From Cyanophora paradoxa (Eukaryota; Glaucocystophyceae; Cyanophorales; Cyanophoraceae): a DNA stretch of 64,000 nt. How positions within the stretch are numbered: position 1 is the stretch's first letter; each line of letters starts with the position of its first letter. Location of the stretch: the NCBI GenBank assembly GCA_004431415.1, contig QPMI01000063.1:1-64000 (forward strand), in the 5' to 3' direction. A program made the position numbers and the translations under genes. Positions 62,801 to 64,000 of this stretch are shown one piece after another. A model generated the notes under the pieces. The model saw only the letters and a list, made by a program, of their open reading frames with translations. It was not told the DNA's origin and ran no database searches.

Positions 62801-64000
62801 GCCGCGCCGCGTCGACCCGCATGGCCCTCGTCTTCAGGAAGGGCCGGGACCTCGTCTACTGCGACTACGACCTAAAGTCCTCGCTCTGCACGGCCCTGCA
62901 GCGCTACTCGGTGAGCGCGCGCGCGCAAGAGCCCGCCGCGAGCTCTTGCTGGGAGACCCGTTGTGACCGGTCGCGCGCAGGGCGTGGTTTCGGAGAGCTC
63001 GCAGTTCGCGTTCTCTTCCATGCTCCCCTTTTTGGCGGTCGATCCCGACCGGCGGTTCTCCCCGCACGCCCTCGAGGCGCACCAGGGCAACTGGATCTGG
63101 GGGGCGACCTCTGCGAGCAAGGCAGACCTGCTGGGGCCGACCCTGGATTCGTGCCTCCAGCCGCCGGCCGCCTGCTCCGACGCCGCCTGCCACTACTTCG
63201 CGGCCCAGAGATGGGCTGCGTACGCCTTCGACGGGTCGTGCGACCCCGGCGCGCTCGGCGCTGTGCGGCCGTGGCCGAGGGAGGTCTGTTCCTCGAGCGC
63301 CGGCGATCCCGACCCGTATCTCTTCATGGACATCGCGCGGAACTTTTCCCACGACTTCCGCCTGTTCCACGCTCTGTACGGGCAGAGATTCTATGACGCG
63401 GTGCGTTCGATTTGTGCAGCTGCAGGTTGGGTGGGAGGCCCTCTCAACTCCGGTGCGGCGCAGACGTCTGGGCCGAAGGCCGCAGCGGCGGAGGGAGGCT
63501 GCGCTGAACTGTGGGCTGTCGCCCTCGGGTCGGTTTCCATCTTCACGCCCACGGTACGAATGATGCCACAAGTCGCCCGTCGAATCCGCCCCCTGTGCTC
63601 ACTCGTGGCGTACAGACCGCCCCGGATGCTGATTCGAGCAAGCTATCAAGGGTTCAGGCGAGCCAAGCTTTTCTAGCTCCAAGCATGCATGCTCATGGCT
63701 CTGCTCACTGCGATCCACAGACCGAGTACCTGAGCCTGCTCGACTCCCAAGGGGCGGGCGACGCCGATATGGACTCCGGGCTCGGCTTCGAGTCGTTTGC
63801 GAACGGCTACTTCGCCAAGGAGTGCACGCCCTGTGAGCACCTCGCAGCTGCTCTGGCCTTTCATGACCTATATGACATTGCCACCGCAATTACCGCAGTC
63901 TACGACGCGGAGCCGGCGTCGGTGGGGCGGTCGACCGGCGGCTCGCGGGCGGCGGAGGACGTGCAGGGGAGCTACGGGGAGAGCTTCGAGGCGCTGCTGC
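59889..64000 (+). CDS. Large secreted LamG-like multi-domain protein, incomplete at right edge
   Basis: Exons on the plus strand run off the window. Early exons include VENKPGTVQVHRHFGLQR, YDFYIDMDQEMSLWFAPN and a Cys-containing stretch, FCPESDPCDANGNVLAGG. Next is a LamG/concanavalin-like half domain (SAQHFAFTHGGGGLNFYRNG, VAYFGWYNSRLSGTEIW). A second one spans 61,080-62,150: LTFGGNVVLEVWMRPLQVPV, WLEFGPPNAASDSTLKAYRD, and ILTELRLWSGTRTDEQVMEH. Later come a possible fibronectin-III/Ig-like stretch (62,280-62,600) and a Cys-rich region (62,960-63,400, CLQPPAACSDAACHYF). LamG-type domains bind glycans or cell-surface ligands, so a surface or scale-matrix protein is inferred. The N-terminus and signal peptide were not located. 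Confidence 0.65.

Overview
The window looks like a piece of a GC-rich microalgal nuclear genome holding two different kinds of foreign DNA. A haptophyte-like alga is my best guess, at low confidence. The guess rests on the very high GC content, many short introns, frequent GC-AG splice junctions in the exons I could pair, and a polinton-like virus (PLV) segment. No rRNA, tRNA or organelle gene was recognised, so the assignment stays open.

Region 1 (1 to about 14,715) is AT-rich and intron-free. It carries a block of virion genes typical of PLVs and related double-jelly-roll viruses of protists: a very large modular fibre gene (-), a patatin-like phospholipase with a discoidin-like C-terminus (+), two penton-like minor capsid proteins (- and +, divergent), a major capsid protein (+), a zinc-ribbon/PD-(D/E)XK-like endonuclease (+) and an FtsK/HerA-type packaging ATPase (+). 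Nearly every gene carries one or more single-base frameshifts, often at homopolymers, and the fibre gene also has an in-frame stop. The ATPase is cut off at an abrupt composition change near 14,715. No integrase, DNA polymerase or terminal repeat is visible, and the element runs off the left edge. I read it as a decayed, incomplete endogenous PLV, or as a draft-quality sequence of one.

Region 2 (about 14.7 to 16.3 kb) is intermediate in composition, with one unrecognised ORF and short repeats. Region 3 (16.4 to 46.3 kb) is compact host sequence, about 65-75% GC, with six multi-exon genes: a SNAPC4-like MYB protein (-), mitochondrial-type phosphatidylserine decarboxylase (+), an F-box/LRR-like protein (-), an unrecognised alpha-helical repeat protein (+), a ZNFX1-like helicase with an N-terminal CCCH finger (-) and an MFS transporter (+). 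Introns of the MYB, PSD and MFS genes carry a recurrent sense-strand GTACCCC motif near the 5' and often also the 3' splice site. The other three genes largely lack it.

Region 4 (47.2 to 55.9 kb) is a nearly intact DIRS-order (tyrosine recombinase) retrotransposon on the minus strand. It has a gag-like protein with RS repeats, reverse transcriptase/RNase H and a tyrosine recombinase, bounded by split direct repeats of 205 and 351 bp. Region 5 (55.9 to 59.8 kb) is repeat-rich and mostly non-coding, including a tandem 284-bp duplication. Region 6 (about 59.9 kb to the right edge) is the start of a large secreted, LamG-like multi-exon host gene that is incomplete in the window.
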